Shown piece after piece: positions 23,001-35,150 of a DNA stretch of 64,000 bases (its first letter is position 1; each line of letters begins with the position of its first letter). The notes under the pieces were generated by a model. It worked only from the letters and a program-made list of their open reading frames with translations. It was not told the origin of the DNA and made no database searches. This DNA comes from Euwallacea fornicatus (lineage: Eukaryota; Arthropoda; Insecta; Coleoptera; Curculionidae). A program made the translations under genes and the position numbers. The stretch lies in the NCBI RefSeq assembly GCF_040115645.1, contig NC_089544.1:4650001-4714000 (forward strand), given 5' to 3'.

Positions 23001-24609
23001 TTCTACCTATTTTTCTCAAATAATAATTGAGAGATTTTGAATCGCAACGCACCATTGAATATAGTTTCGAAAGACCTTTAATTTAAGATGATCAGCAGTG
23101 AGGTCAACAAATAGTATTTTTTGTCCTTTTTATTGGTAATTTTGAATTTAAAAAAATAACAGTTTGTTAAAAAGTTAAAAAGAGTGATGGAAAATTCAGA
23201 GCCTCACGGTACATTTCTGACTACCCGGAATTGTTACTTCTTCCTCTTGAAATTCAGCTATAAAAACCATTTTACTATAATTTTGTAGCACTGATTGACA
23301 CTTTTCGCTACTCTTTGAAGTTGAAGACGATTTCTCCAAGCGCTTTTTGTATAGCTTTGGTTAGGAGAATAAGCTTTTATAATAGTTTCTTCTACAAGAA
23401 GTTTCTCATATCCTCATTTCCAACTCGGTTACACAAGATGCAGTGTTGTAAAATTTTAAAAACAAAAATATTAAAAATACCTCAATTAGCAAATTTTGCA
23501 ATTGAAATAATTAATTACATTTATAATCTTAATAAATTCTCAGGAGTAAAAAGATTTAATGTTAATAATTGCGATTAAGCTGCTGACTACTGACTACTGA
23601 TTACATTTTTGTGTAGATTTTTATCTCAATATCTGTGTTTTTCTTGCTTTGAAATAATCGATTGAAAAATAGCCCACTAAATCTCATCAATAAGGAAGTA
23701 AAACATTCTGAGATGCTTAAGTGTCTCAGATAAAGAAATCAATCTATAATTTATACACATTTATTAATATGCATCTTTATGTATGCTATAAAACTTTTTT
23801 ATTTTTCAGAGAAACATTCAGTAATGTGTCCTCATTATATCGATAATCAATTTTCTCATAAAATATTAATTAATACAGTTTTAATATCACAAACAAAAAG
23901 GTAATATCGTTAAGTCAAATAAAACCGTTTCTTGCATGAGCTTTGATAGGTTCGTACAGTCAATGAATTTCCATTATAAGTCATCATTGATGTTGAGTCT
24001 TGAAAACAATACTATTAAAAAATATAGATTCTAAATTGTGTGTTATGAAATTATGTTAGATATTTATATTGGAATTTAAGTGAATTAATTTGATTTCCAG
24101 CTTAATCTCATCTATTTGAATCTATTTAGCACAAATTGGCCAAGTTCGGTGATTTATTCAGACACAAAAAAAAGGAAAGTAAACTAAAAATCAATATCAA
24201 CTTCCTTACATAGGTTACACATAACTTTTTAAATATATCGTTCAGGTTGGCTTGAATATGCACGAGGTGCCAGCAAGGCCCTAGCACGGCACTGATAATT
24301 GCATGTTTTCAACTAATTTAACCCGTGGTTTAATTTGTATGGAACGTAAATGAATCTACTTTTCTAACTATGGCTAAACCGCATTTAGTGTCTTTTTTTC
24401 CTATATTTAGGTAAGTAAATGGTATTAAAAGAAAACAAAAATACATGGGTAACGAGGATAAATTCTTTCGGCTTGTAGCACTTTGTCCTGGCACTTAATT
24501 ATGAAATCATGATATACTGTAACTAACAGACACTATGACAAATGAATGAACATAATTTGCTCTCAAAGGCTTGATGAACATTTAACAGTACGTAGTAGTC
24601 CACGAAGAA
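20028..24609. other. unassigned AT-rich DNA
   Basis: No gene or element end is seen in this 4.6 kb. Frames at 22212-22490, 22703-23023 and 23315-23578 are low-complexity and rich in Phe, Ile, Lys and Asn, as chance frames in AT-rich DNA are. A TAA repeat lies at 22750-22769. Confidence 0.45.
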
Positions 24610-24900
24610 AGATATGACTGATTGACGATGATGCACCCCCTCACTCTAACTTAGTTGCGTGTCAATATCTGGATGACAACTGTTGAAGAGGAGGCGATGC
24701 GTGGCCCCCCCGACGTCCCGATATGAATCCTTTTAATTATATTTTTGTTGGGTCATTTGAGGTTGCTAGATTATGAAACGGCAATTCCCAGTGAAGAGGA
24801 TCTGACAAAGAGGATATTTGAGTCATGTGCCATCATTTGAAAGATTCTAAAAAGTTCGTCAACTGATATTAAAACGAATGGAATGAATGACGCTCTGTGG
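24610..24900 (+). pseudogene. D41D-type transposase C-terminal fragment
   Basis: The plus strand reads IDDDAPPHSNLVACQYLDDN, a stop, RGGDAWPPRRPDMNPFNYIF, then a frame step to GHLRLLDYETAIPSEEDLTK, RIFESCAII and a stop. It corresponds to the second catalytic Asp (DDAPPH, family D-G-A-P-P-H) through the C-terminal part. The third catalytic Asp is Asn here (NPFN). No inverted repeats are seen around it. Confidence 0.7.
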
Positions 24901-24904
24901 AATA

Positions 24905-26853
24905 ATTCCTCGTCATTTTATTTTCTTGCAGTATGAATACCTTTTACTCTTGCTTTATGTGAGTTTACGTTTAAAAAGTGTGCGGTAGTAAACTAATGAA
25001 GATCAGCTTCGATACACCCTCAAAATGAATGTCGATGTTAGCGGATTTTTTTTTTAATTTTCGAAAAGCAGCACACCTCAACAACCGACCCCCATAACAC
25101 ATTTTTGGTTATCACTTGGTATACACAATGCTACATTTTCATGTTCACACTACAAGAATTTTCTTTAATATCAGATATTCAGATGGGAAACTTTTTCCAT
25201 TTAGGCGATGCTCTGGCTCTCATAATAACGAAGATCTCTCTGGTGTGAAAATAGGACACAGTATAGACAGTCGCGGCTAGGTGCTTACTGAATCGAATTT
25301 GGACCTGAATTTTTTTAATTCGTGCATTAATGAAAAGTTGTGCGTATTAATGTGCCACCATCGGAAAATAATTATTTTCCACTTATACAGGGCTTTATTA
25401 CGAGAATATCATACAACGTCACGATTCTCTTCTTCTTAATTCAATCTCACCCCAATGTTCCAATACATCGACTATCCAATACTTTTTAATTTGGAGGCAT
25501 TAAGTTCTAAGGAACGGGCGCGTTTATAAGCTAAAATTAATTACAACTCTTTCCGTTCATTCCAAATTCGTACATTTAACGAGTTAAATTATTTCTAGAG
25601 CCAAGTTAAATTGAAATTAAGGCGACTGGGGTGGCAAACATTCACAACACATCCAGGATCTTATTTCTGCAATTATCGTTAAATTTCTGAGAATATGAAA
25701 TGAACAAGAGCTTGAGTGTGAGTAATTCCCGATATGAATTTGATAATTGATGAAAAGCTCGCTTTTAACTTCTATGCCTCTTCAGTAGCGCCTCAATATA
25801 GAGCAATTTAGAAAACTTTCATAATTAATAATGACAGAATTAAGGCAGAAGAAGCGACTACTTTTCGACGATTGCCAAAGCCGAATTATTAAAGCTGAAT
25901 GTAGTAAGGGGGTGGTTTGAGATAAGAGTAAGATGGTGAATTTTAGGACGCCAATGATCGCACAAATTAGTCTATAAGTTTGAAGTGTGTATATGTTATA
26001 AGTTAGCATTTCCAGGCAGCGAATGCCAGCGATACAAAGCACCATGTAAGCATTTCAATTCCTCGGCACAAAGCATAAGAGTTACTTTACTGTAACTCTC
26101 TGACGCTTCTTGATTTGATGACTTAAACGCTAATGTTTGCGTGCCTTGTTCCTCTCCACATTGTTTTTGCTATTATATTTTGACAAACCCCTCTTATATG
26201 AGCTTTCGCCGAATACGTTTGCTTACATATTAACTCGCTAAGTTCGTAGGTGGTTGAATGCCAGTGTGAGAGGTTGGAATTTACGGGCCTTGGCGTGTGT
26301 ATAGAGGATTTCATATTCTTGCGAGATAAATGGACCGTACTTGAGATCCCAACGAAATTTATCGTTAGGTCCTGAGTTGGGATTTCATATTTGCATTTAC
26401 TCTTTGGGTATTGAGTTTCGACCTCAATTTCTACCCGGAAACGGAATTTTTGGGCAACCTTGCGGATTTCATTGGAACAGCGTGGGACCGCGAGGGTCTT
26501 AATCTACTACAAGCCAAGGATCATATTTTCGGTCACAAATAAAATTAATGTGACATCTACGATAGTTTTATCATATCGGGCCTCCCCGCTCGCCCGACAC
26601 GAATCTCTGCGATTAATTTTTGTGGGGTGACTTATCCATTTGTTGCATGTGTTGACTTTGACGCGGATTTCAAATCCGAATGTCATTTTTTACTGCATTT
26701 TTTCAATTATCTCCTATATTTTGCGACCATTAATGCTTAATTCCCTTTTGTGCCTATGTTTTACGAGCTGCTGCTATCAGTCGAAGGGCTGCAACCAGAT
26801 TTGCATGCCAATTTTGTAATTTTATTATGTGAAGAATAAATATTCGTTTGAAC
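24905..26853. other. unassigned DNA
   Basis: Frames at 25782-26045 and 26123-26314 (minus) lack motifs. Parts of 26270-26650 have mixed base composition, but no coding structure can be argued. Confidence 0.4.
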
Positions 26854-26855
26854 TA

Positions 26856-28376
26856 CAGTTGTGGACAAAAACATTGAATATTTTTTGAAATAACATTTTC
26901 TTGATAATCATTTTTGTTTTCGTCTTCAAAATTTGTTGATAAGGTAAAGGTATGTTCCTAAATTCACCGTACAATATCTGGCTGAGGAATGTTGTTTTTA
27001 ATAAAGTCGTTGTTAAAAACAATTTTTTTCTTGGTCAAAAATATGGAACCCTATGTTGTGTTGTTGTTTATGTGGGCATCATGAGTTATTCAGTCCGATT
27101 GTATGGTACATTTTAAACGAAATATGCCAAGAAAAAGTATTTTTCGGAAGATTTTCGAAATTCAATAGTCCAAATGTGACGCGATGGCTACAACCAAAAA
27201 GAGATTGCAAAGACCTTAAAAATCAGTTAAGAGGCTGTTTCTAAAATTTTAAGAAAATTTTGCACTTATGGGGATGTAAAAGACAGTCTAAAACTGGAAA
27301 GTCCAAAAAGGAAGAATGCCATTACCGATCGACGGATTTAAAATATATCATCTGGATATCCTGGCAAGTCCTCCAGGATTATAAAGCGAGAAATCACTAA
27401 CAGTGACGTCAATGTAAGCGAGCGCACTGTACGTCATCCGTTGGGCGATATGGGATTAGTAAGAAGAATTGCAGTGAAGAAGTCCTTCATTTCTAAGAAC
27501 AACAGAAAAGCCAGAACTAAATTTGTTCAGGAACATTTGCTTTGGTCACCTTCAAAGTGGAGCGCTCTTCTTTTCAGTGATGAAACTAAAGTTCATATTT
27601 TTAATTCTGATGGGAAAACTTATGTTCGTCGATTTGTGGGGATTAGGTCGGATCCCAACTACCATAAACCAACAGTGAAGCATTGTGGTGGGAGCATAAT
27701 GGTATGGGGATGTTTTTCGCAATCCGGCGTTGGACCATTGGTCAAAATTGAGGGAATTATGGTTTGGTTTCAATACAAAGCCATTCTCGAGACCCATACG
27801 TTGCAATTTGCCGATGAAGATATGTCTTTACTTTTGCATTTCCAACAGGACATCCATCCTAAACATTCATCCCGATTAGTAAAAAATTGGCTGCACGGTA
27901 TTAATATCCCCGTATTAAAGTGGCCGTCTCAATCTCCCGACATCAATCGGATTGAGCATCTCTGGGAACACTTAAAATGAAACGTTTGAGACAGAAATGA
28001 GCCCAACCGAGATGAGTTTTGGAAAGTCCTGCAGGAAGAATGGTGAAGGTTCCTATTTTCATTTGTGAAAATTTAATCGATTCTATGCACCTTCGATGTC
28101 GGGTTATTATCGACTCGAAAGGTGTGCCACAAAATATTAGTTTATTTAAAGTTTTGTATTGATTATAATGGATTTTACGAAGTATCCTGTTCTTTTGTCC
28201 AACATAATTTATTATTATTTCTTTGTATTTGTAGAAATGAACTTATTTGGTTTTATTTATAACATTGTTAAATATATACTTGGGTTTTTGTATAATATGT
28301 TTATTTTTTAATAATCAACTATTTTGGCATAAAACTATGATATATTTACAATATTCCAAACTTTTGTCCACAACTT
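26856..28376 (+). mobile_element. Tc1-like (DD34E) transposon, 1521 bp
   Basis: The left tip CAGTTGTGGACAAAAAC is matched on the other strand at the right by AAAGTTGTGGACAAAAG, with TA at 26854-26855 and 28377-28378. The inverted repeats are short, about 28 bp, as is usual for many Tc1 elements. A transposase pseudogene fills the body on the plus strand. Confidence 0.85.
27124..28138 (+). pseudogene. Tc1-like DD34E transposase
   Basis: ATG at 27124 begins MPRKSIF; a one-frame shift follows. From 27183 one frame reads DGYNQKEIAKTLKIS, stop, EAVSKILRKF (first helix-turn-helix), RRI and a stop, then GYPGKSSRIIKREI and SERTVRHPLGDMGLVRR (second helix-turn-helix). The catalytic domain follows with Asp in LLFSDETKVHIF, Asp in FQQDIHPKH and Glu in INRIEHLWE, 34 residues apart. 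After a stop at 27980 and a frame change it ends with SMHLRCRVIIDSKGVPQNI, the usual Tc1 C-terminus. All three catalytic residues are present, but at least three stops and two frame shifts disable it. Confidence 0.88.
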
Positions 28377-28378
28377 TA

Positions 28379-29387
28379 CGTCGTAACATTCGCAAGTGGT
28401 CTAAAATTATTAACGGGTACTAAGAATTACTAAACCTAAGTTGAAACAAGTATGGTGAGTTTTCTTTAATATTTTTGAAACGTTCCTGGAAAAAGGTTGA
28501 TCCTTGAACAATAAATATGATATTCCAGAAAGATCCCATTTAGAGAGCGCACGGCGGGTGCTTCTTTTCTGCAAAAATCCTTTCAAATATACAAATATGC
28601 AAAGATAATAAGTTACTGGAAAAAACCCTTTCAAATCATTCGCATACGCATCTGCTATGGTCGTTTTGCATTTTTGCTAATCCTTAGTTGATTGATATAT
28701 GGCACCCTTTTTCTTTAAGTTGTTCACATTGATATGGGGGTACTTTCGGATAAAATCAGCGCGTCTCACTAGACAAGTGTTCCTTCGAATTGTTGTCTAA
28801 ATCCTTAGAAACAGTGTCAAAAGAAAGATCTTCGACGAAAAACGTGTTTTGAATTGTTATATGACTTATCATAATAAAACTTTTTGCCGATGTCCTTCCT
28901 CTATGTATGGTCGGCAAAAGATATAAGAGAGTGGTACCAAATAATTTTAGGAGGCTTAACTAAAACATGTGTGCTTCGTCCTGAGATTTATTAATTTCAT
29001 TATCAAAATTTGAACGTGCATAAGTTGATAATAGAATCAATCCGTTCAAAGTTAATGAGATCATTTTAAGCAAACATGTATATGAGGAATAGAAACGTCT
29101 TTTTTAATTAATTAATGTGGATTTATTTCTCAGCGGCGGACTTTGCGAATTTTAATTTTGTCCAAAAATATCGGGAAAAGTACAAATTTGTCGATTTTCA
29201 TATTTATTTTTTCCTAAGGGTGTTTTTGAACACACAGTAAAACATAGATGACGTTTTTCCACACGCAATATGAACCTAGATGGTAAAAATACCTACGTTT
29301 GAGATATTTTTTATTGGTTCGGTAAATGCTATATCCCCGTTACTTTTAATGTTTTTTCCATATTATTGTTTTGCCGGGGTAGAATAG
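28379..29387. other. unassigned DNA
   Basis: No recognisable gene, element end or repeat in this kilobase. Confidence 0.4.
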
Positions 29388-30055
29388 ATGATTCACAGCT
29401 TGACATTCTTGCTGATAACCCCTTCAATAGACAAGATAGAGTCAAGTCCATTGGAAGACAAAGACAAGAAAATTGGGACTACTATAGGCCATGTTACATC
29501 AAAAAGATTTCACAGCTTGATGCTGGCGCTGGTCACTGGTGCCGAAAGCTTAGGTGCGGAGGCCAAATTCATCAGTGAGGCAACTACCCACAGGCCATAC
29601 CTGGGTTTACGTATTATTATTATTACTTGATCATTCACAGCTTGATGTTCTCACTGGCAACGTCCCTTCAATAGACGAGACAGAGTCTGGTCCATTGGAA
29701 GACAAAGACAAGAAAATTGGGACTACTTTAGGTCATATTACATCACAAAATTTCACATCTTGATGCTGGCGCGGATGATTCGTGACCGAAGCTCAAGTGT
29801 GGAGACCAAATTCATCAGTAAGGCAACTGCCCACAGCCCATACTTACGTCTACGTCCTGTTATTATTATATGGTAGATAATGCACGGTTTGTGGTTCTCG
29901 CTGACAATTTCATACCAATAGAGTGGAGAGAGTCAAGACTGTTGGAAGACGAGCTTTGGGAATTTTGAGGCTCTTTCTGGAATGATTGCATCGAAACGTT
30001 TCACGGCTTGATGTTGGGGCCGGTGACTGGATCATTAATGGAGGGGCCAAACTTT
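29388..30055 (+). repeat. tandem array of three degenerate ~245-bp units
   Basis: Units start near 29388, 29630 and 29878. Shared landmarks are ATTCACAGCTTGA, GACAAAGACAAGAAAATTGG, TTTCACAGCTTGATG and CCAAATTCATCAGT; a TTATTATTATT run closes units one and two. The period is 242 to 247 bp. The first two units keep an open frame giving the repeated peptide PLEDKDKKIGTT followed by GHVTS or GHITS. The third unit is shorter and more decayed. It may be a small satellite or an internal repeat of an unknown mobile element or gene. Confidence 0.8.
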
Positions 30056-30318
30056 AAGTCGATTTTTAATTTAGTCGTTATGTAGGTTAATGACTATACA
30101 CATTTATTATTGCATTACCGAATGCTGAAAATGAAACGTATCTGTATAATCAAAAATCATTTTCTCTAACACTGCAATAAAAATTAGGCATTCCAAACAT
30201 GAAATTAATTGTAAAATTAACTCATTCCATCACTTAAATTGCCAATTATTATTTCGAAATTGCAATCAACTGGCCACATCTTTCTTTTTAACTATTTTCA
30301 TTTCTTTTTATTTACCTA

Positions 30319-31168
30319 CAGGGTGTTTCACAAACATAGCGACAAACTTTCAGAAGATTTTGGGTTCATGAAAACAAATATTTAATTCGAATAAAGCTAT
30401 GTTAAAAATCGCTTCCTTTTCAAGATACAGAATGTTTTGTTTTTAATTATTTTAAATATTTTAAAAACGGTTTGGGATAAGAATATAAAATTAGGGACGC
30501 GCTATGGCGGGATAAATATGCATATTCTGGAATAGGTAAAATACGTCTGCCCACATGATTGGTATCCGTGCGGCCATTCAACGGGTTATTTTTAATGAAA
30601 AAATGGAACGCCACTGATTTTTTAAATACAAATATATATTATTTTAATATTTCATTAATTCTTACTAAAGAAGCCCTCTTAGCAAGTTTTATTGCTTAAG
30701 TAGCCGTTTTTATGATAAAAATTAATTTCTCATTCCTGTGTCTACCATAAAAACCGATATAGATTTCCAAGTGCGATTTTTTTTTAATTCTTTAGGAGAA
30801 ATCGATGTAATTTTCATTTAGTAGGGGTAAAAGACATGAAAACAAACAAGCCGCATCATGAAATAATAATCTTCTTCTAAAGTATGGTTCTGTTAAATTT
30901 TGAGCCATTTACACATGTAGAAACGTTGCTATGCTTCACAATGCTGCACCATAGTGAAGTCAGTTGTTTTGTCATTCTCGTGGAAACCCAACGTAATTCA
31001 ATTTTAATGTTGTTGAAATATTTAAAAAATATAAAAATTGAAGAAATTAAACACTCTGCATCTTGGAAACGAAACGATTTCGGACCTCACCTTATTCAAT
31101 CTAAACATATATTTTTCATGAGCTCTAAATCTTCTGAAAGTTTGTCGGTTTATTTATGAAACATCCTG
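30319..31168. mobile_element. family B MITE, copy 1 (850 bp)
   Basis: Tips read CAGGGTGTTTCACAAACATA and, on the other strand, CAGGATGTTTCATAAATAAA, flanked by TA (30317-30318, 31169-31170). The inverted repeats are about 190 bp. Each carries an inner end-like motif (TACAGAATGTT, C at 30427; ACTCTGCA, G at 31059), 108 and 109 bp from the tips. The body matches the second copy at 39968-40823 in inverse orientation. No transposase remnant was recognised. Confidence 0.85.
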
Positions 31169-31170
31169 TA

Positions 31171-32734
31171 TATTTAAAGTACATAGGAGGCGCTATGGGC
31201 GGTGCGGTAAAACGTCAGTGATGGTCGTGTCGTAGTGCTGGGCAATTCATAATTTATCTAACAAGCTTTTCGCTTGAGCCTGATATTATGTATCTCATAA
31301 AAGTATTCAATTCGTTGAGGTATCACTTAAGCTGCAACGATGATACATTCCATATGAAATGGTTAGGCAGTGCCACTCTTTGAGCGGCCATAATTGGTGT
31401 TGTGTGCGCTACAAATGTGACGTCAAGGACCACATTTCTTCCCATGTTATTGCCCATATAACTTTTACCTGAACGGCAGTTAAAAGTACTGCCGGCATCG
31501 TAAATTACTTAGACCCAATAAATGAAAGTCCTGGCAACTTTACCAACATCGGAAGCGTAGAGTAATGTACTGATCAATCGGGTTTGATTCCGATGGAAAT
31601 TATCTTGCAGATGAAGCTGCCATTACACCGATCTACTGGCCCCTCGTAACTCTCTGAAACGGGTTCAAAAGTATATTAATAATATATAACATTTATATCT
31701 GGAAACAATAGCGGCTTCTAGGCGATTTGACCGACTCCTTATGATTAACCATGTAAAGGCAACTTTCGTTATAACAAATTGGGCCAAATTTACATCTAAT
31801 TCTGGCCACAAACATGCAAATCTTGAGGATAGCAATAGTTCATCTGCCATACAACAAAAGCATATATCACGATTTGCGATTCAGCTTAGAAAGTGAACAA
31901 TAATTAAATGTAGATTTTATCCTAGTGACAGGTCGTAGGATGGTTAGCATAGGGGCCCAAAGAACGTATGGCAATTATGCCGGCAAAAAATTCTATTTAC
32001 TTGCCCACGCAAACTTATATTATTCCGCAACCTCAACTTTAACAAGACACCTATCGGCACCTGAACTAACAACAATCATTTAGATTGTTACGATAATATA
32101 ATTGAATTGGGTAATTAAAATGTCAGTGGAACTAAGCTTTGGTCATGTTGTGGTGCTAAGTTAACGGGTTAGGTTTTGTTAGTTTGTTGCCAATTATTAT
32201 TGGTAATTTTACCATATTGCTGCAAATAACTGCAAGTTGGTGGTCCCTTTTGCTTTTACTTTATTTATTACATACGAACTTTCATAATTGTTCCATACAA
32301 ACTCTTGCAAAACTTCGCATTAGGCGGATAATAATAATGTGCTGCGATGATTTCCGCAGAAATTTCAATGATTAAGTTCAGGATTTCCGACTTAATTTCG
32401 CATTTATTTAATTATGTCGATGGCGATTTAATGATGTATGACATTTGTCATTGATGTCTCGTGACAACTGGCACTAGCTGTCATTACACTGATATATGTC
32501 TGATAGCTTTCTAGGAATATCAATGTATAGAGTAGTACGTAGCGCTCCACGTTATTTTATATGAGGCTAATAAATATACCAACATTTGCAAGTAAAAAAT
32601 AGAGTATTCACCGCTAGACTAGTGTCTTTTAGTTCCTAAGGCCCCCTGCGGATTAACAAATTAACTAAAAGTGATACGAATATCAACCCATCCACTTATC
32701 AGAAATATAAGGTCCCAACATTTTACTGCAATAT
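31171..32734. other. unassigned DNA
   Basis: Nothing recognisable. Short frames at 31665-31850 and 32184-32375 have no motif. Confidence 0.4.
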
Positions 32735-33515
32735 CTAACCTCATTCATATAGAGGACAATAAATTCGTTAAAAGTTGAACGAAATATTTTCCACGAAAAT
32801 GTTGTAACACGTGAAACATGATTTTTAGTTCCGCATTTTTTGACCTAACACGCATAAATACAGGATAAACCATGCAGTAGATAAATGTACTTTGTAATTT
32901 TTTTCTTATGCAACTCCATGTATATTGTGAAATTTTTTAGTTCTTCGAGAAATTCTGAACATATTTCATGTAACATACCCATGTCTAACTTCAAACAGTT
33001 TTCGAAAAAAATAATAAAAAAATTAAAATAATGGTTGAACTATTAATATTTAAAAACTAACAATACAATCTACTACAATCTAAAGTATTAATGTTCGGAC
33101 TACGCCCGCAAATTTCGTGATAGTGGGAAAGCCGCAATTCAAATTCTACAAGAACCTTTCTTACTATTTGACGAGGTATTTGTTGAGCTTATTTAAATAA
33201 ACCGTGTGTTTCAGATATATTCAGCGTAAATATATATTTTAGTGTAAAAAATCCTTATAGGCGAGGTCAGGTGATTTAGCAGGCCACTCTAATTGCCTCC
33301 TTCATCCAATCCATCGGTCGCAATATTATTATTATTCTATGAGTATGTTAAATAAAATATATTTAGAATTTGTCGAAGAACTCAAAAACGTCATAATATA
33401 CATGGGATCCATAAGAAAAAAATTGAAAAGGTACATTTATCTACTATATAGGTAACCTTCTATACATATCCGCTACATCAAACAATGCACAAATAAAAAT
33501 AATATTTGATACATA
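32735..33515 (-). mobile_element. nested element: family C MITE inside a Tc1-like palindrome, copy 1
   Basis: The inner part 32861-33460 has decayed tips (CAGGATAAAC left, ACCTTC then TA right) and inverted repeats of about 125 bp. On both sides the flanks match those of the inner element at 54252-54776: TTTTTAGTT and CATTTTTTGAC before it, CATATCCGCT and ATGCACAA after it. The left flank is traceable to about 32735, the right only to about 33515, where similarity stops abruptly. Copy 1 is more decayed than copy 2. Confidence 0.65.
33085..33310 (-). pseudogene. D41D-type transposase C-terminal fragment (family C copy 1)
   Basis: The minus strand gives RRQLEWPAKSPDLAYKDFL, with the third catalytic Asp still present (YKD). 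After frame breaks comes EFELRLSHYHE, the counterpart of the better preserved ending in copy 2. Nothing upstream of the R-W-I-G region remains. Confidence 0.6.
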
Positions 33516-34569
33516 TGCAAACGTGCACACATGTTCATGTTGTTTTTATTTTTCTGAACTAAAGGCATAAAAGTTACTCTGTAAGATAACGACAAGTAAC
33601 ATTAAATTAGATGCCCTCCGGTAAACCCTTTGTATTCGTACTATATATTGAAATAAAACGAAAGCTTCACCACGACCATAGAAAACATCTGGTGACGCGC
33701 TGATTTTTCCTTATACATTAATTACATGCAAATTCTTTCAGAGAATGTACAATCCGCCATTTTCCATCTTAATTCCCGTCTTATTCCCTTCCCTTTGTCT
33801 CATATATACGTATATACTTTCTCGGCTCACGCATTTTAAACATCGGCCCTTTCTTTCGTATTCTTAATTAGTAATTTCCCTCTCTGTCGCGTCATATTTC
33901 AAGACTAAGGCTGTTTCTCTCTCATCCGTATGGAAATCAGCGGCATCGGGCCAAGACGAAATTAAAGTTCCCCTTGCGAAAACGAAATTTTCTACACCCG
34001 TGTAAGTCTTTCATTACACATATATACGAGGAACGCTCTTTTGCATTTCGACAATGTCGATTCTTAAATATTCCTTCGGAATACTTAAGTTCATTAAGAT
34101 TTTTCTTTGTTCGAAAGTTGATTTCTGTAGACACAGCTTAAAATAGTACAGCTATTGTTCGATGAGCATATAATGAAGGAGATCATCCCCGAAATCGTCA
34201 AACTGCGTTATCAATAGGAGAAAAGAATACTATGGTATGTCTTTGGCTGAGCATTAATATTTTCTGCAGAATATTATTTAAAAAGTCAACAACATCCCCT
34301 GAAAACTCTCTTCATCTATCTAATATCTCGTTCTACATCACCAAAGATGTACAGGAGGAGAAATTCTGGTGGTTTTAGAAAGTCGGCGACCCGAAATATT
34401 TGATTATATGAAGTTTTAAACTGCCCAAGTAACGCATATTTTCGATTTTCAGCAATAAGTCAGTTATCGCAACAAAGACTCTCACCATCTAGTTGTTAAA
34501 ACCTATTGCCATTTTCGGGACTATTGGATGCATTTTACTGAGATATGCAATAGTGGTAACTATTGCACA
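33516..34569. other. unassigned DNA, pyrimidine-rich in part
   Basis: 33770-33920 is rich in C and T with TTAATTAGTAATT cores. It could be single-copy regulatory DNA. No coding evidence. Confidence 0.3.
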
Positions 34570-35150
34570 CTTAAACATTGAAAGTCTTGGGAAAAGGACA
34601 AATTTATCGATAGTCTCAGTGGGGATCGGAAAGCGAATAGTCCACCTCAATGGACGTGCGAACCTCAGGTCCTCCTAACAACAATGAATTGAATCTTCGA
34701 TTTTGCCTTTGGATATCTGAGCGGACTAAACCTCCTGGGAGTACTTGGAAACCCCAAGAACTTTTGTTAACTATTAGGGGTAATTTAGGATTTCCAAAGA
34801 CAGTGAAATGCAACGAAGTAAATTTCAGTAATTAACAACACATTGAATTCAAGAAAAAAGAAGGAGAATTTCATGGAAAGTTTGAGTTGGGGTCAAAAAG
34901 TGAGCAGTGGAACAGGTATCAATCGTGGACATACGGACTTTGGAGGCCTAATGCTCAACGACCAGGAGATACCCAGTAATCTAAAAAGCAACCAAGTATA
35001 GTTTTTGTAAGTACTTGCGAATTGAAAGTTACGAAAAAAGTATAATTTTATGGAGAGTTTGCGTCTAAATTAGGAAGTGAACAGTTGGGAGGCATACGTG
35101 TGGTCATAGGCAAACCTGTGGGTCCTCCCCTTCCTCTCAAACCAAAAACA
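34570..35150 (+). repeat. degenerate tandem-like repeat
   Basis: Three related stretches start near 34600, 34868 and 35045. Common order: a GAAAG or GAAAAAAG run, AATTT-x-ATGG, GTTTGAG or GTCTCAGT, GTGAACAG, a GGAC or GTGGTC string, then GGTCCTCC or GGAGGCC. Starts are 268 and 177 bp apart, multiples of about 89. Similarity is weak, so the unit length is uncertain. Confidence 0.45.

Noticed and set aside
22703..23023. 106-codon plus-strand frame
   Set aside because: Low complexity, mostly Ile, Lys, Phe and Asn, including a translated TAA repeat.
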